The notes under the pieces were generated by a model that was not told where the DNA came from, did no database searches, and saw only the letters and a list, made by a program, of their open reading frames with translations. 64,000 nt of DNA, from positions 806,001 through 870,000 of the forward strand of contig JADJLT010000006.1 in NCBI GenBank assembly GCA_016709965.1, written 5' to 3'. Below, piece after piece: positions 1 through 9,265 of this stretch. Every line of letters starts with the position of its first letter. Position 1 is the stretch's first letter. The stretch is from Betaproteobacteria bacterium. GTDB lineage: Bacteria; Pseudomonadota; Gammaproteobacteria; Burkholderiales; Rhodocyclaceae. The position numbers and the translations under genes were made by a program.

Positions 1-52
1 CTTGGCTTTTGGCAGCCGGACAAGGCGGCGGGTTGTCGGGCAAAATGCCGGC

Positions 53-724
53 ATGAAGATACTGATCGTCGAAGACGAAGCAAAGACAGGCGACTACCTC
101 CGGCAGGGCCTGGGCGAGGCCGGCTTTGTAGCCGACTTGGTGCGCAATGGCGTGGACGGCATGCACGAAGGACTGGCGGGCGACTACGACCTGCTGATCC
201 TCGATGTCAATTTGCCGGGGTTGGACGGCTGGCAGGTCCTGAAAGCACTGCGCGCTGCCGGGCGCGATCTGCCGGTACTGTTCCTGACCGCGCGCGACCA
301 GGTCGAGGACCGGGTGAAAGGACTGGAACTCGGTGCCGATGATTATCTGGTCAAACCCTTTGCCTTCTCGGAGCTGCTGGCTCGTGTTCGCACGCTGCTG
401 CGCCGGGGGCGGGTCAGGGAAGCCGAGAGCTTGAGTATTGCCGATCTGGAGCTGGATGCGCTGAAGCGGCGGGCCACTCGCGCTGGCCAGCGGATCGACC
501 TGACGGCCAAGGAGTTTGCGCTGCTTGAACTTTTCCTGCGTCGGCAGGGCGAAGTGCTGGCCCGCAGCTTCATCGCCTCGCAGGTCTGGGACATGAATTT
601 TGATTCCGACACCAATGTCGTCGAAGTCGCCATCCGCCGTCTGCGCGCCAAGGTCGATGATGACTTTACGCCTAAACTGATCCATACCCTGCGCGGCATG
701 GGGTACGTGATGGAAATCCGCTGA
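53..724 (+). CDS. cusR: CusR/CopR-type heavy-metal response regulator
   Basis: OmpR/PhoB-class response regulator of 223 aa. The receiver domain (about 1-115) begins MKILIVEDE, has the phosphoacceptor D51 in LLILDVNLPG and the conserved lysine in DDYLVKPF. The C-terminal winged helix (about 125-220) ends with the family pattern VVEVAIRRLR...HTLRGMGYV. I chose the ATG at 53 because it starts the canonical receiver strand; the open frame extends upstream to the window edge with no family similarity. The next gene, a kinase, starts 2 bp after the stop, so the two form a co-transcribed pair. The sequence resembles the CusR/CopR/IrlR group that senses copper, silver or similar metals through its kinase. 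The metal itself cannot be read from the sequence, and no efflux genes are visible here; they may lie upstream of the window. Confidence 0.85.
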   Translation: MKILIVEDEAKTGDYLRQGLGEAGFVADLVRNGVDGMHEGLAGDYDLLILDVNLPGLDGWQVLKALRAAGRDLPVLFLTARDQVEDRVKGLELGADDYLVKPFAFSELLARVRTLLRRGRVREAESLSIADLELDALKRRATRAGQRIDLTAKEFALLELFLRRQGEVLARSFIASQVWDMNFDSDTNVVEVAIRRLRAKVDDDFTPKLIHTLRGMGYVMEIR

Positions 725-726
725 TC

Positions 727-2079
727 GTGCAGGACTGGAAGCGTTCGATCACGCTGCGCCTGTCGGTGGCATTCGCGTTGCTGGCAACGGTGGTTTTCGC
801 GGCGCTCGGCCTCTATTTCAGTCGCGCAGCCGATGCCCACATGGCCGAGCTCGATGCCCATGATCTTTTCGGCAAGCTGGCGCTGATTGGCCACGTCGGC
901 ACTCAGGAGCAATCGGCCGATAGCTTCGCGGCACGCCTTGGCGATGCGCTGATTGGCGAGCATGGGGTGATTGTCACGGTCGACGGGGAAAAAGGGCCAA
1001 TTTTCAAATGGCCCGATGCCCAACTGGCGGCGCCGCTGGCTGCGGCTGGTCTGGCCCTTGGTCGGACGCCGGTCCGGCTGGCGCTGGGCGGTGCCGAATA
1101 TCGGGTCGTCGTCGCCGACATGGAAACCCCCTGGGCCGGAACCGCGCATGTGGTGGTCGCTCGCGATATTCGTCATCACACGGATTTTCTGGATCAGTTG
1201 CAGCACGATTTCTGGATGGACATTCTCGCCGCTGCGCTATTGACTGCCGTGGTGGGCGTCTTGATTGTGCGCCGTGGCATGCACCCGGTCCGCGACATTG
1301 CCCGTGCCGCCGGCCGTATTTCGGCCGGGCAACTGGCCGAACGTATTCCGGAAGACAAGGTACCGCCGGAACTGGCCGAACTGGTCCATGCCTTCAATGC
1401 CATGCTGGGCCGGCTGGAAGAATCATTCATGCGCCTGTCCGATTTTTCGGCGGACATCGCCCACGAGTTGCGTACACCGATCCATAGCCTGCGCATGCAG
1501 ACCGAGGTGTCGTTGGGCAAGGCGCGCAATGTGGATGAATACCGCGAATTGCTGGCGTCGAATCTGGAAGAATATGAGCGCCTGTCGCGGATCATTGCCG
1601 ACATGCTTTTTCTGGCCAAGGCCGATCACGGGCTGGTCATCCCGAATCGTGATGAAGTCGAACTGAAAGCCCTGTGCGCCGGACTGCTGGAATACTACGG
1701 CCTACTGGCCGAGCATCTGGTGCTCGCGCTGGAAGGCGAAAACTTGAAGGTTCCAGGTGACCGGCTGATGTTGCAGCGAGCGATCGGCAACCTGGTCGTG
1801 AATGCCATACAACACACGCCTGAAGATGGTTCGGTCACGCTGCGAATTGCCGAAGAGGCGGGGATGGCCGTGATCACCATCAGCAATGTCGGTAATCCTA
1901 TCCCGGTCAGTGCACTTGAGGGAATTTTTGACCGCTTTGTTCGCTTGGGTACAGACGGCGAGGGGAGCGGTCTGGGACTGGCGATTACGCGTTCCATTGT
2001 GCTGGCTCATCGTGGCGCGATTACTGCCGAAACTGAAGGCCTCATAACTGCCTTCATTATCCGTTTACCCTTGCGCTGA
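727..2079 (+). CDS. cusS: CusS-like heavy-metal sensor histidine kinase
   Basis: Membrane histidine kinase of 450 aa with a GTG start 2 bp after the regulator stop. Order: TM1 about 10-31; periplasmic sensor about 32-163; TM2 about 165-183; HAMP about 185-235; HisKA with phospho-His246 in DIAHELRTP; HATPase with the N-box in VNAIQHTPEDG and G-box GSGLGLAITRS. This layout and length fit the CusS/CopS family, which phosphorylates the adjacent CusR-type regulator on metal binding in the periplasm. Odd point: residues about 83-96 of the sensor domain (VTVDGEKGPIFKWP) are encoded by DNA that resembles the dispersed CGGTCAACCGG repeat seen elsewhere in this window, so part of the periplasmic domain may derive from it. 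The kinase assignment is firm; ligand and repeat origin are inference. Confidence 0.85.
   Translation: MQDWKRSITLRLSVAFALLATVVFAALGLYFSRAADAHMAELDAHDLFGKLALIGHVGTQEQSADSFAARLGDALIGEHGVIVTVDGEKGPIFKWPDAQLAAPLAAAGLALGRTPVRLALGGAEYRVVVADMETPWAGTAHVVVARDIRHHTDFLDQLQHDFWMDILAAALLTAVVGVLIVRRGMHPVRDIARAAGRISAGQLAERIPEDKVPPELAELVHAFNAMLGRLEESFMRLSDFSADIAHELRTPIHSLRMQTEVSLGKARNVDEYRELLASNLEEYERLSRIIADMLFLAKADHGLVIPNRDEVELKALCAGLLEYYGLLAEHLVLALEGENLKVPGDRLMLQRAIGNLVVNAIQHTPEDGSVTLRIAEEAGMAVITISNVGNPIPVSALEGIFDRFVRLGTDGEGSGLGLAITRSIVLAHRGAITAETEGLITAFIIRLPLR
969..1012 (+). repeat. Degenerate copy of the CGGTCAACCGG dispersed element inside a kinase gene
   Basis: The stretch CACGGTCGACGGGGAAAAA followed by GGGCCAATTTTCAAAT parallels the element core (CACGGTCAACCGGAAAA then GGGCCAAATTTGAAA). 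It is in frame in the sensor domain. This is the weakest listed member of the family and could be chance similarity. Confidence 0.35.
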
Positions 2080-2221
2080 GCGATTTATCGCTTCCTTCGC
2101 ATGAACGCAGGTGGAATAATCACTCGTGAGTCGTAACCGTTTTCCCCCGAAGCCGTGGATCATTGATTTTTCTGGTCAGATTCGACTGGTTTTCCTGTTG
2201 TGTTGCCCTTGAGGCCGTGTA

Positions 2222-5089
2222 ATGAGTCGCAGGATACTTTCCATCATCGTCGCCTTGCTGGTGTGCGGGATGGCGCTGGCGGTGGTTTTTGCCGAGAAAA
2301 TCAATCGTGAGCGATTCGCTTCGGCCGAGCGCGCCGAGGTTCAACATACCCTGACCGTGATTCGGGATGCGCTGGAAGTCAATCTGACCAGCAATATTCA
2401 GCTGGTCAAAGGCATGGTTGGCGTGATCGCACTGACGCCCGATCTGGATCAACGCCGTTTCGAGTTGGCGGCACGCACCTTGTTTTCCGGCGCAACGCTG
2501 CTTCGCAGCGTGGCGGTTGCGCCAAACATGGTTATTCGTCAGGTCTACCCGCGTCTAGGCAATGAAAAGGTTATCGATGTGGATTACCGTGAACTGCCGG
2601 GTCAGTTCGCTGCCGTCGAACAAGTGCGGGTGACGCGTCAGATTGTGGTTGCCGGGCCCGTGAACTTAATTCAGGGCGGTGTTGGTCTGGTGGCGCGCCT
2701 GCCGGTGTATTTGAGCGAAGACGATGGCCGGGAATATTTCTGGGGGATCATCAGCGCGGTTATCGACGCCGACAAACTGTATGCAGGCAGTAGTCTGTTC
2801 GACAAGGAATTGCCCATCGAGATTGCCATCCGGGGCAAGGATGCCAGCGGCCCATCGGGTGACGTCTTCTACGGTAGTCCTGAATTATTTACCAGCACTC
2901 CGGTGCTGGCCGACATTCATCTACCCTATGGTGCTTGGCAGATTGCGGCGATTCCGCGCGGTGGATGGTCGCCTGATCCAGACAATCTGTGGTCACTGCG
3001 CTTGGGCATCGCCTTGATTGCGCTGCTTGTGCTGGGCGCGTTTCTGGCGCTGGGAAGGGCGCTGCGGCTGACTGCAAAGGCGGGGGAGCGGGTTGAATCA
3101 TCCCGTCGCCAACTTTCTGCAACGGTTGAGAACACGCCGAATGTCGCCGTCCAGTGGTTCGACCCGCAGGGGCGAGTCACTTTCTGGAACAAGGCTTCTG
3201 AGCGACTTTATGGCTGGTCGGCAGACGAAGCGATGGGCAAGCGGTTGGACGAGCTTATTTTTACTCAAGACGAAGCGGCACGTTGCAGCAGTGTCTTTGT
3301 CGAGGTGCTAGCCACTGGCAAGGCGGACGGGCCGACCGAATATGCAACCCGCACCCGGTCTGATGAATTGCGTTGGGTCGAGTCGACGGCATTTTTGATT
3401 CCAGGAGAAAATGCCCAGGCGCCGATTATGGTCTGCATGGACGTTGATATCACTGATCGCAAGCAGGCAGAGCGGAAACTGGGTGAGTTCAACCGGGATT
3501 TCGAGGGTTTCCTCAATCAGACCACTGATTTCGTCTATTTCAAGGATATTAATAGCCGTTTTCGCTTTTGCAGCCAGACGCTGGCCGACATTACCGGCCA
3601 TGCCAGCTGGCGTGACATGATCGGCAAGCACGACCGGGAGGTTTTCCCGCCGGATACTGCGCAGCTCTACGAGGCCGAGGAGTATCCCGTCGTCAGCGAA
3701 GGGAGGCCGCTGATCAATAAGGTAGAGCCATATTACGACCGGGATGGCCAGACCGGTTATGTCCAGACCAATAAATGGCCCTTGTTTGATGAGCAGCGAA
3801 AAGTCGTCGGAATTTTTGGCATCAGCCGCGATATCACGGAGCGAATTCTGGATCAACAGGAGCTCCAGCAACATCGACAGCGACTTGAGCAACTGGTCAT
3901 CGAACGTACCGCCGAGCTGGCCATCGCCAAAGAAGCAGCTGAATCAGCCAGCGTGGCCAAGAGCGATTTTCTGGCCAACATGTCGCACGAGATTCGTACA
4001 CCGCTCAATGCGATCACCGGCATGGCGCATTTGATCCGGCGACATGGCTTGGCACCTGATCAAATGGAGCGACTCGATCGCCTGGAAGGGGCGAGCGAGC
4101 ATTTGTTGGAAATCATCAATGCCATTCTCGATCTGTCCAAGATCGAGGCCGGAAAATTCACGTTTGAAGAAGCGCCGGTCAAGGTCGACTCCGTTCTCGG
4201 CAACGTTGCTTCGATGCTGCATGACCGCGCCCGCACCAAAAATCTGGCGCTCATTGTCGAGTGTGACCCACTGTTACCTTCCGTGCTGGGCGATGCGACT
4301 CGAATACAACAAGCGCTGCTCAACTACGCCGGCAATGCCATCAAGTTTACCGATGCCGGCAGCGTGACCTTGCGGGTGAAAATGCTTGAAGAGGACTTCG
4401 GCAGCGTGCTGCTGCGCTTCGAGGTGACAGACACCGGGATTGGCATAGCCGAGGACGAATTGCCGCGGCTCTTTAACGCATTTGAACAGGCAGACAACTC
4501 CATCACACGCAAGTACGGTGGTACCGGGCTGGGCCTGGCGATTAACCGCAAGCTGGCCAACTTGATGGGGGGCGATGCCGGTGCCGAGAGCCAGTATGGG
4601 GAGGGGAGCACTTTCTGGCTGACGATGCGCCTGAAGAAGGGGCCGGAGATCGATCAATCCGATGCGATGGCCAACGAGGCACTCGCCGGCGACATCTTGC
4701 GCCGCGACTATCCGGGACGCCGGATCCTGCTCGTTGAAGACGAGCCGATCAATCAGGAAATCGCGCTGGAAATGCTGACGGACGTCGGGCTGGTCGGCGA
4801 CGTGGCCGTCGACGGCGTTGCAGCGCTTGAAAAGCTTGAGAGCAATGGGTACGACCTGATCCTGATGGACATGCAGATGCCAAAAATGGATGGCCTGACA
4901 GCGACGCGGATGGTTCGGGCGTTGCCCAATGGCAGTAGCATCCCGATCCTGGCCATGACGGCGAACGCCTTTTCAGAGGACAGGACACGTTGCTTCGAGG
5001 TCGGCATGAACGATTTTATCGCCAAGCCGGTCGATCCGGCCCATTTGTACGCGACGTTGCTCAAGTGGCTGGCGAAAGCGGCGCATTGA
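2222..5089 (+). CDS. CHASE-PAS-PAS hybrid sensor histidine kinase with receiver domain
   Basis: Hybrid kinase of 955 aa. TM1 about 5-25; extracellular CHASE-like sensor about 30-255 (including the RREL/GREYFWG-type positions around 180); TM2 about 260-285; two PAS domains about 298-420 and 425-550; short coiled coil about 545-580; HisKA with H589 in MSHEIRTP; HATPase about 690-810 with GGTGLGLAI; receiver domain about 830-950 with acceptor D883 in LILMDMQMP. No HPt domain is visible in the protein or next to it, so the downstream phosphorelay partner is unknown. It is separated by 142 bp from the CusS-like kinase and probably has its own promoter. Ligand unknown; the CHASE fold is usually periplasmic and binds small molecules. 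Confidence 0.85.
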   Translation: MSRRILSIIVALLVCGMALAVVFAEKINRERFASAERAEVQHTLTVIRDALEVNLTSNIQLVKGMVGVIALTPDLDQRRFELAARTLFSGATLLRSVAVAPNMVIRQVYPRLGNEKVIDVDYRELPGQFAAVEQVRVTRQIVVAGPVNLIQGGVGLVARLPVYLSEDDGREYFWGIISAVIDADKLYAGSSLFDKELPIEIAIRGKDASGPSGDVFYGSPELFTSTPVLADIHLPYGAWQIAAIPRGGWSPDPDNLWSLRLGIALIALLVLGAFLALGRALRLTAKAGERVESSRRQLSATVENTPNVAVQWFDPQGRVTFWNKASERLYGWSADEAMGKRLDELIFTQDEAARCSSVFVEVLATGKADGPTEYATRTRSDELRWVESTAFLIPGENAQAPIMVCMDVDITDRKQAERKLGEFNRDFEGFLNQTTDFVYFKDINSRFRFCSQTLADITGHASWRDMIGKHDREVFPPDTAQLYEAEEYPVVSEGRPLINKVEPYYDRDGQTGYVQTNKWPLFDEQRKVVGIFGISRDITERILDQQELQQHRQRLEQLVIERTAELAIAKEAAESASVAKSDFLANMSHEIRTPLNAITGMAHLIRRHGLAPDQMERLDRLEGASEHLLEIINAILDLSKIEAGKFTFEEAPVKVDSVLGNVASMLHDRARTKNLALIVECDPLLPSVLGDATRIQQALLNYAGNAIKFTDAGSVTLRVKMLEEDFGSVLLRFEVTDTGIGIAEDELPRLFNAFEQADNSITRKYGGTGLGLAINRKLANLMGGDAGAESQYGEGSTFWLTMRLKKGPEIDQSDAMANEALAGDILRRDYPGRRILLVEDEPINQEIALEMLTDVGLVGDVAVDGVAALEKLESNGYDLILMDMQMPKMDGLTATRMVRALPNGSSIPILAMTANAFSEDRTRCFEVGMNDFIAKPVDPAHLYATLLKWLAKAAH

Positions 5090-5116
5090 CGCGCGCCGCT
5101 GACAGGCCCGCCAAGG

Positions 5117-5515
5117 CTAGGCGGCTTGCTGGCCGAAGCGCCCTTGCAGGTAGTTGATGATTTCGCCTGACTCATACAGCCATTGGGTCTGGCCGGCCTG
5201 ATCGGTGATTTTCAGGCAGGGCACCTTGGCCTTGCCGCCACTGCCAACCAGTTCGTCACGATTTGCCCCTGCGTGTTGCGCATCGCGCTTTTCGACGTTC
5301 AACGAAAGGCGACGCATCTCCTGGCGGACCTTGATGCAGAACGGGCAGGTTTGGTACTGATAAAGCGCGAGACTGGCGGTCTGGCGATCAATCTCTGCCT
5401 GCGCGGCTGGCGGGCGAATCACGCCCTTCGGGCGGCGCAGGAATTCGCTGAGCAGCATGAAGGGGCCGAGGATAATGCGTAGAATTTTGAAGAAGGTTCT
5501 GATGATGATTTTCAT
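5117..5515 (-). CDS. Membrane-anchored glutaredoxin
   Basis: Protein of 132 aa. A hydrophobic N-terminal stretch (about 3-25) precedes a glutaredoxin domain (about 48-128) with the dithiol active site YQTCPFCIKV, the cis-proline segment KVPCLKI and the glutathione-side GEIINYLQ. Glutaredoxins reduce disulfides or glutathionylated proteins using glutathione; the N-terminal segment suggests membrane tethering. It converges with the upstream hybrid kinase, leaving only 27 bp between the stops. The nearby YcaO gene is on the same strand but separated by a 188 bp spacer that carries a dispersed repeat. Family assignment is confident, specific substrate unknown. Confidence 0.8.
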   Translation of the reverse strand: MKIIIRTFFKILRIILGPFMLLSEFLRRPKGVIRPPAAQAEIDRQTASLALYQYQTCPFCIKVRQEMRRLSLNVEKRDAQHAGANRDELVGSGGKAKVPCLKITDQAGQTQWLYESGEIINYLQGRFGQQAA

Positions 5516-5571
5516 GAATGAACTCCAGGGCGGGCGGCAAGCTTGCCCGCCATCGCGCCCTTGTCAGGGCC

Positions 5572-5626
5572 AAAACAATATTTGGATTTTGGCTGTTTTT
5601 TCCGGTTGACCGCGCCCCGAAGGAAT
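5572..5626 (-). repeat. Dispersed CGGTCAACCGG element
   Basis: Minus-oriented copy between the glutaredoxin and ycaO. Reads TTTTTTCCGGTTGACCGCG on the plus strand, then a 7-base interruption before GGAATCC, the usual outer end. A perfect hairpin-like sequence, GGCAAGCTTGCC, lies about 40 bp away (near 5535). Confidence 0.7.
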
Positions 5627-5703
5627 CCACAGCGACGCGCCAGCTTTGCTGGCCGTCTTGCTGTGCAGGGGCTTCATCAGCACGCTTGGGGTGGTATGAA
5701 TGC

Positions 5704-7437
5704 TTATTTGGTCGCACTCGCTTTTTCGTATTCCTGGAGCAAGCGCTGATGCAAGTCGCAGCCTTCGAGCGCCAGGCCCGGTGAGGCCAGGCCGAAGAAG
5801 CGGACTTCGCCATCGATCAGGTCGGTCGCCATGTCCAGCGTTTCTTCGCCGTACAAGCTGACCAGCGCCTCTTCGAAAATATTCGGGTCTTCCATTTCGA
5901 GCAGCGTGGCGATGCACTGGTAAATGCGGCGGCGGCCGGCATCCAGTTGCTCGAACTGCCGCACCCATTCGCAACCTTCAATCGTCGCATCGGTGTCGCC
6001 AACGGCCAGGGCCAGCATGGCCTTCAGTTCGCCGATACGGAGGTCAGCCCAGATCGAGCCGGCATCCGGCGCCAGACCGATCAGTGCGGCTACCGGGCGT
6101 TCCTCGGCGATGTTCAGTTCGTTCAGCAGGTCGAGCAGTTGTCCGCACTGCTCTTCGTCCAGTTCGGCCAGATTGAGGATGGCCGGGCGGACGGCGGCGC
6201 CGTTGCTGTTGTTTTCCCATTCGAGGTCGTCGATCGGGTAGATCTCGGACATGCCGGGGACCAGGATGCGGCAGGCGTAGACGCCGAGATGGTCGAAGTC
6301 GGCGACGTAGATGTCGTGGCCGTCGTCCTGGATACGCTTGGCCAGCCAGGTGTAGTCGTCGGCGGTCTTGCCGTTTTCCAGGTCGTTGAAATTCCAGTCG
6401 GCGAATTCGAAGTCCGGCGTTTCGCCGAAGAAATTCCAGTGCACGATGCCGCTGGAGTCGACAAAATGAATTTCGATGTTCGGCGCGCTGGCCACTTCAT
6501 CGAGATCGAAGCCGGGGGGCGGGAAGCCGTCGAGGGCTTCGAGGGCGCGGCCCTGCAGCAGTTCGGTCAGGGCGCGTTCGAGGGCGATTTCAAAGCGCGG
6601 GTGGGCGCCGAAGCTGGCGAAAACGCCCTGGTCCTTCGGGTTGAGCATGGTCACGCACATGACCGGGTACTTACCGCCGAGCGAGGCATCCTTGACCAGT
6701 ATGCCGAAGCCGGCGTCGCGCAGGCCCTTGATGCCGGCGGCGATGGTCGGGTAGCGGGCAATGACTTCTTCCGGTACGTCGGGCAGGCAAAGGCCTTCGG
6801 CGATGACCTTGAATTTGACGTGGCGTTCGAGGATTTCCGACAGCGCCTGGGCGCGGGCCTCGGCCTGCGTGTTGCCGGCCGACATGCCGTTGCTGACGTA
6901 GAGGTTGCTGATGATGTTGACCGGCACGAAGACCTCGGCGCCGTCACTCTGGCGCACGTAGGGAATGGCGCAAATGCCACGGTCGAAGTTGCCGGTGTTG
7001 ACATCGATCAGCGCCTCAGCCGGGATGTTGCCATCCGGGTTGTAGAAGGCTTGCAGCTCCGGCGTCAGCAGGTCGGCCGGCCAGTCGGTGCCATTTTCCG
7101 GCAGCGCAAACCAGCGTTCGCGTGGGTAGTGGGCGAATTCGCGGTTGGAAACAGCATCGCCAAGGTAGTAGTGGTTCCAGAAATAATTGCACGACAGGCG
7201 CTCGAAATACTCGCCGAGCGCGCTGGCGTGGGCGGCCAGTTTGGTCGCGCCCTTGCCGTTGGTGAACATCAGGTGGCAGGCGCGATTGCGCACATGCACG
7301 GACCAGACGTTATCGACCGGATTCAGCCACGAGCATTCCTCGATGTCGAAGCCGCGGGCCAGCAGTTTGGCCTGCATCGAGGCAATGGAGTGTTCGAGCG
7401 AGGCATCTTTGCCCGGAATAAAGTGTTCTTGTTGCAT
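5704..7437 (-). CDS. ycaO: YcaO-domain protein, E. coli YcaO type
   Basis: Protein of 577 aa, close in length and sequence style to E. coli YcaO (586 aa). The N-terminal half is the YcaO ATP-binding fold: FTNGKGATK, ASALGEYFERLS and EARAQALSEILERH are the segments that supply ATP and Mg contacts in the family; a C-terminal domain about 430-577 follows. YcaO proteins activate amide backbones with ATP; E. coli YcaO has been linked to RimO-dependent beta-methylthiolation of ribosomal protein S12. I chose the ATG at 7437 rather than an upstream TTG because AGGA sits 6 bp before it and the N-terminus then matches the family (FIPGKDASLE). No precursor peptide or azoline dehydrogenase gene is visible nearby, so a RiPP role is unlikely. 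Confidence 0.85.
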   Translation of the reverse strand: MQQEHFIPGKDASLEHSIASMQAKLLARGFDIEECSWLNPVDNVWSVHVRNRACHLMFTNGKGATKLAAHASALGEYFERLSCNYFWNHYYLGDAVSNREFAHYPRERWFALPENGTDWPADLLTPELQAFYNPDGNIPAEALIDVNTGNFDRGICAIPYVRQSDGAEVFVPVNIISNLYVSNGMSAGNTQAEARAQALSEILERHVKFKVIAEGLCLPDVPEEVIARYPTIAAGIKGLRDAGFGILVKDASLGGKYPVMCVTMLNPKDQGVFASFGAHPRFEIALERALTELLQGRALEALDGFPPPGFDLDEVASAPNIEIHFVDSSGIVHWNFFGETPDFEFADWNFNDLENGKTADDYTWLAKRIQDDGHDIYVADFDHLGVYACRILVPGMSEIYPIDDLEWENNSNGAAVRPAILNLAELDEEQCGQLLDLLNELNIAEERPVAALIGLAPDAGSIWADLRIGELKAMLALAVGDTDATIEGCEWVRQFEQLDAGRRRIYQCIATLLEMEDPNIFEEALVSLYGEETLDMATDLIDGEVRFFGLASPGLALEGCDLHQRLLQEYEKASATK

Positions 7438-7488
7438 CGGGCATCCTGCCAAAAGTGTGAGGGCGGAGTTTACTTCAGTGCGATGGCA

Positions 7489-7540
7489 ATCCTGCGGTCA
7501 ACCGGAAATTTAGGCGAAATTTGAAAGATTGTTTCATGGC
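7489..7540 (+). repeat. Dispersed CGGTCAACCGG element
   Basis: Well-conserved copy in the ureG-ycaO spacer: CCTGCGGTCAACCGGAAA, then GCGAAATTTGAAA and the distal TTTCATGGC. It lies about 50 bp upstream of the ycaO start. Confidence 0.75.
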
Positions 7541-7572
7541 ATTGCGCGGCCAGTTTCGTGTTGCCCAGAGCA

Positions 7573-8178
7573 CTACAGCATGCCTTTTTCGCGGATGAAT
7601 TCGATGATCCCATCCAGCCCTTGCCCGGTCTTCAGGTTGGTAAAGATGAACGGACGCTCGCCGCGCTGCGCCTTGGCATCGTGCGCCATGACTTCCAGCG
7701 AAGCGCCGACCATGGGGGCGAGGTCGATCTTGTTGATGATCAGCAGGTCCGATTTGGTGATGCCCGGGCCACCCTTGCGCGGGATCTTCTCGCCAGCGGC
7801 GACGTCGATCACATAGAGCGTCAGGTCGGAAAGCTCGGGCGAAAACGTGGCAGCGAGGTTGTCGCCGCCGGATTCGACGAGGATCAGCTCAACGTTGGGA
7901 AAGGCGCGTTGCAGGCGGTCGATTGCTTCGAGATTGATCGAGGCATCCTCGCGAATGGCCGTGTGCGGGCAGCCGCCGGTCTCCACGCCGATGATGCGAT
8001 CCGCGGCCAGTGCCGAGTGATTAACCAGAAACTTGGCATCCTCGGCGGTGTAGATGTCATTGGTGACTACGGCCATGTCGATCTGCTCGCGCAGCGCCTG
8101 GCAAAGGGCGAGGGTGAGGGCGGTCTTGCCGGAACCGACAGGGCCGCCGATGCCTACTCTGAGGGCTTGTTTGTTCAT
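7573..8178 (-). CDS. ureG: Urease accessory GTPase UreG
   Basis: SIMIBI-class GTPase of 201 aa that supplies GTP hydrolysis for nickel insertion into urease, acting in the UreD-UreF-UreG complex. Visible motifs: P-loop GGPVGSGKT (about 10-18), the metal-binding CPH in VETGGCPHTAIRED, the ESGGDNLAATFSPEL segment and base-recognition NKIDL. The start is the ATG at 8178, 4 bp after the ureF stop; an upstream extension of the frame lies inside ureF and is not family-like. It is the last gene of the urease operon. Confidence 0.95.
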   Translation of the reverse strand: MNKQALRVGIGGPVGSGKTALTLALCQALREQIDMAVVTNDIYTAEDAKFLVNHSALAADRIIGVETGGCPHTAIREDASINLEAIDRLQRAFPNVELILVESGGDNLAATFSPELSDLTLYVIDVAAGEKIPRKGGPGITKSDLLIINKIDLAPMVGASLEVMAHDAKAQRGERPFIFTNLKTGQGLDGIIEFIREKGML

Positions 8179-8182
8179 GATT

Positions 8183-8878
8183 TTACGATCTGAAAAGACG
8201 TGAGTATTGGGTTTCGTGGCGGGCACTGGCGATGGCAAACGCCGGTGTGAAATTCGACCATTCGGTTTTCGGCAAGTTTTTGGCGTTGACCGCAGCATCG
8301 GGAATCTGGCGGCCCAGTTCGGCCAGCAGGCGCTGGCCGGAGGCCTGGCCGAGCGGCACGGCTTTCAGGGCGGCCATCACCTGGTTTTCGGCCCACGACC
8401 ACAAATAGGCGGTGACGGCCGCTTCCGGTTCGATCGCCCAGCAGGCGGCGATGCCGGACCAGACGGTGGGAAAGGCGACTTCTGGCAGCGCTTCAACGGT
8501 CGTCGCCACCGGGGCGAGATCGTCATCGCGCAGATCGCGCAGCAGGCGACGCATGGAAAAACCCATCTGTACTGTTTCGGCGCGCAGTTCGGCCGATTCG
8601 CGGCTGGCCAGGAATTCGGCGTTGAGGCAGTCGATTTCCGGCGTGTTGTCCGCCAACCATGCCGCCATCAAAGCGCCAACCAAAGGCGCCTCATAGCAAC
8701 CGATGCCGTGCTGCATCAGGTCGGCGATCCAGCAGCCGGCGGTCGCTTCGTCGCGAATGACGCCGGATTCCACTGCCCATTCCAGACCCTGCGAATAAGT
8801 GTAGGCGCCGACCGGTAGCGCCGGGCTGGCCAGTTGCAGCAGGCGGGCAAGTTGCAGGCTTGGCGGAAGCGTGTTCAT
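8183..8878 (-). CDS. ureF: Urease accessory protein UreF
   Basis: All-helical urease chaperone of about 231 aa that bridges UreD and UreG during nickel delivery. The N-terminal LLQLASPALPVGAYTYSQGLE and the C-terminal SARHETQYSRLFRS are family hallmarks. The start is uncertain: ATG at 8878 gives the usual N-terminus, while ATG at 8899 would lie 7 bp after the preceding stop; neither has a strong ribosome-binding site. Codons for AAVNAKNLPKTEW near the C-terminus show a partial resemblance to the dispersed repeat, but the protein aligns normally here, so I do not call a repeat. Confidence 0.93.
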   Translation of the reverse strand: MNTLPPSLQLARLLQLASPALPVGAYTYSQGLEWAVESGVIRDEATAGCWIADLMQHGIGCYEAPLVGALMAAWLADNTPEIDCLNAEFLASRESAELRAETVQMGFSMRRLLRDLRDDDLAPVATTVEALPEVAFPTVWSGIAACWAIEPEAAVTAYLWSWAENQVMAALKAVPLGQASGQRLLAELGRQIPDAAVNAKNLPKTEWSNFTPAFAIASARHETQYSRLFRS

Positions 8879-8906
8879 CAGCGGCGGATGTGAGGGCATA
8901 GGCTGA

Positions 8907-9245
8907 TCAGGTGGCGGACGGCTGCAGGGCAATGACCGCCATGCCGCACAGGGCGATGGCTGCGCCGACCAAATCCCAGCGGGTCAGCGTGACGCCATCG
9001 ACGACGCGCAGCCAGAGCAGGGCCACGGCGATATACATACCGCCGTAAGCCGCATAGGTTCGACCGGCGGCCGTCGGGTGTAGCGTCAGCAGCCAGGCGA
9101 AAATCGCCAGTGAGAAGGCGGCCGGAAGCAGCAGCCAGGCGCTGTGGCCTTGTTTCAGCGTCAGCCAGGGCAAGTAGCAGCCGATGATTTCGGCCAGCGC
9201 GGTCAGCGCGAACAACAGGCTCAGTCGGGCCAGTTCCATTATCAT
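8907..9245 (-). CDS. YnfA/UPF0060 small membrane protein
   Basis: Four-helix membrane protein of 112 aa matching the UPF0060 (YnfA) family almost motif for motif: TALAEIIGCYLPWL, WLLTLHPTAAGRTYAAYGG, VALLWLRVVDG and the final GMAVIALQP. The family is related to small multidrug-resistance-type transporters, but its physiological substrate is not settled. It sits inside the urease operon between ureE and ureF, with 20 bp to ureE and 28 bp or less to ureF. It is therefore co-transcribed with the urease accessory genes, although it is not a known urease component. Start may be 9245 or 9239. Confidence 0.9.
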   Translation of the reverse strand: MIMELARLSLLFALTALAEIIGCYLPWLTLKQGHSAWLLLPAAFSLAIFAWLLTLHPTAAGRTYAAYGGMYIAVALLWLRVVDGVTLTRWDLVGAAIALCGMAVIALQPSAT

Positions 9246-9265
9246 TGTTTCTTGATGGCGAACCG

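Noticed and set aside
5947..7524. Long plus-strand frame of 525 codons
   Set aside because: It is antisense to ycaO, has the composition of a shadow frame and no recognisable motif.
8210..8310. Possible dispersed-repeat copy in ureF (GCGTTGACCGC)
   Set aside because: Partial similarity only, and the encoded UreF C-terminus aligns normally; treated as chance.
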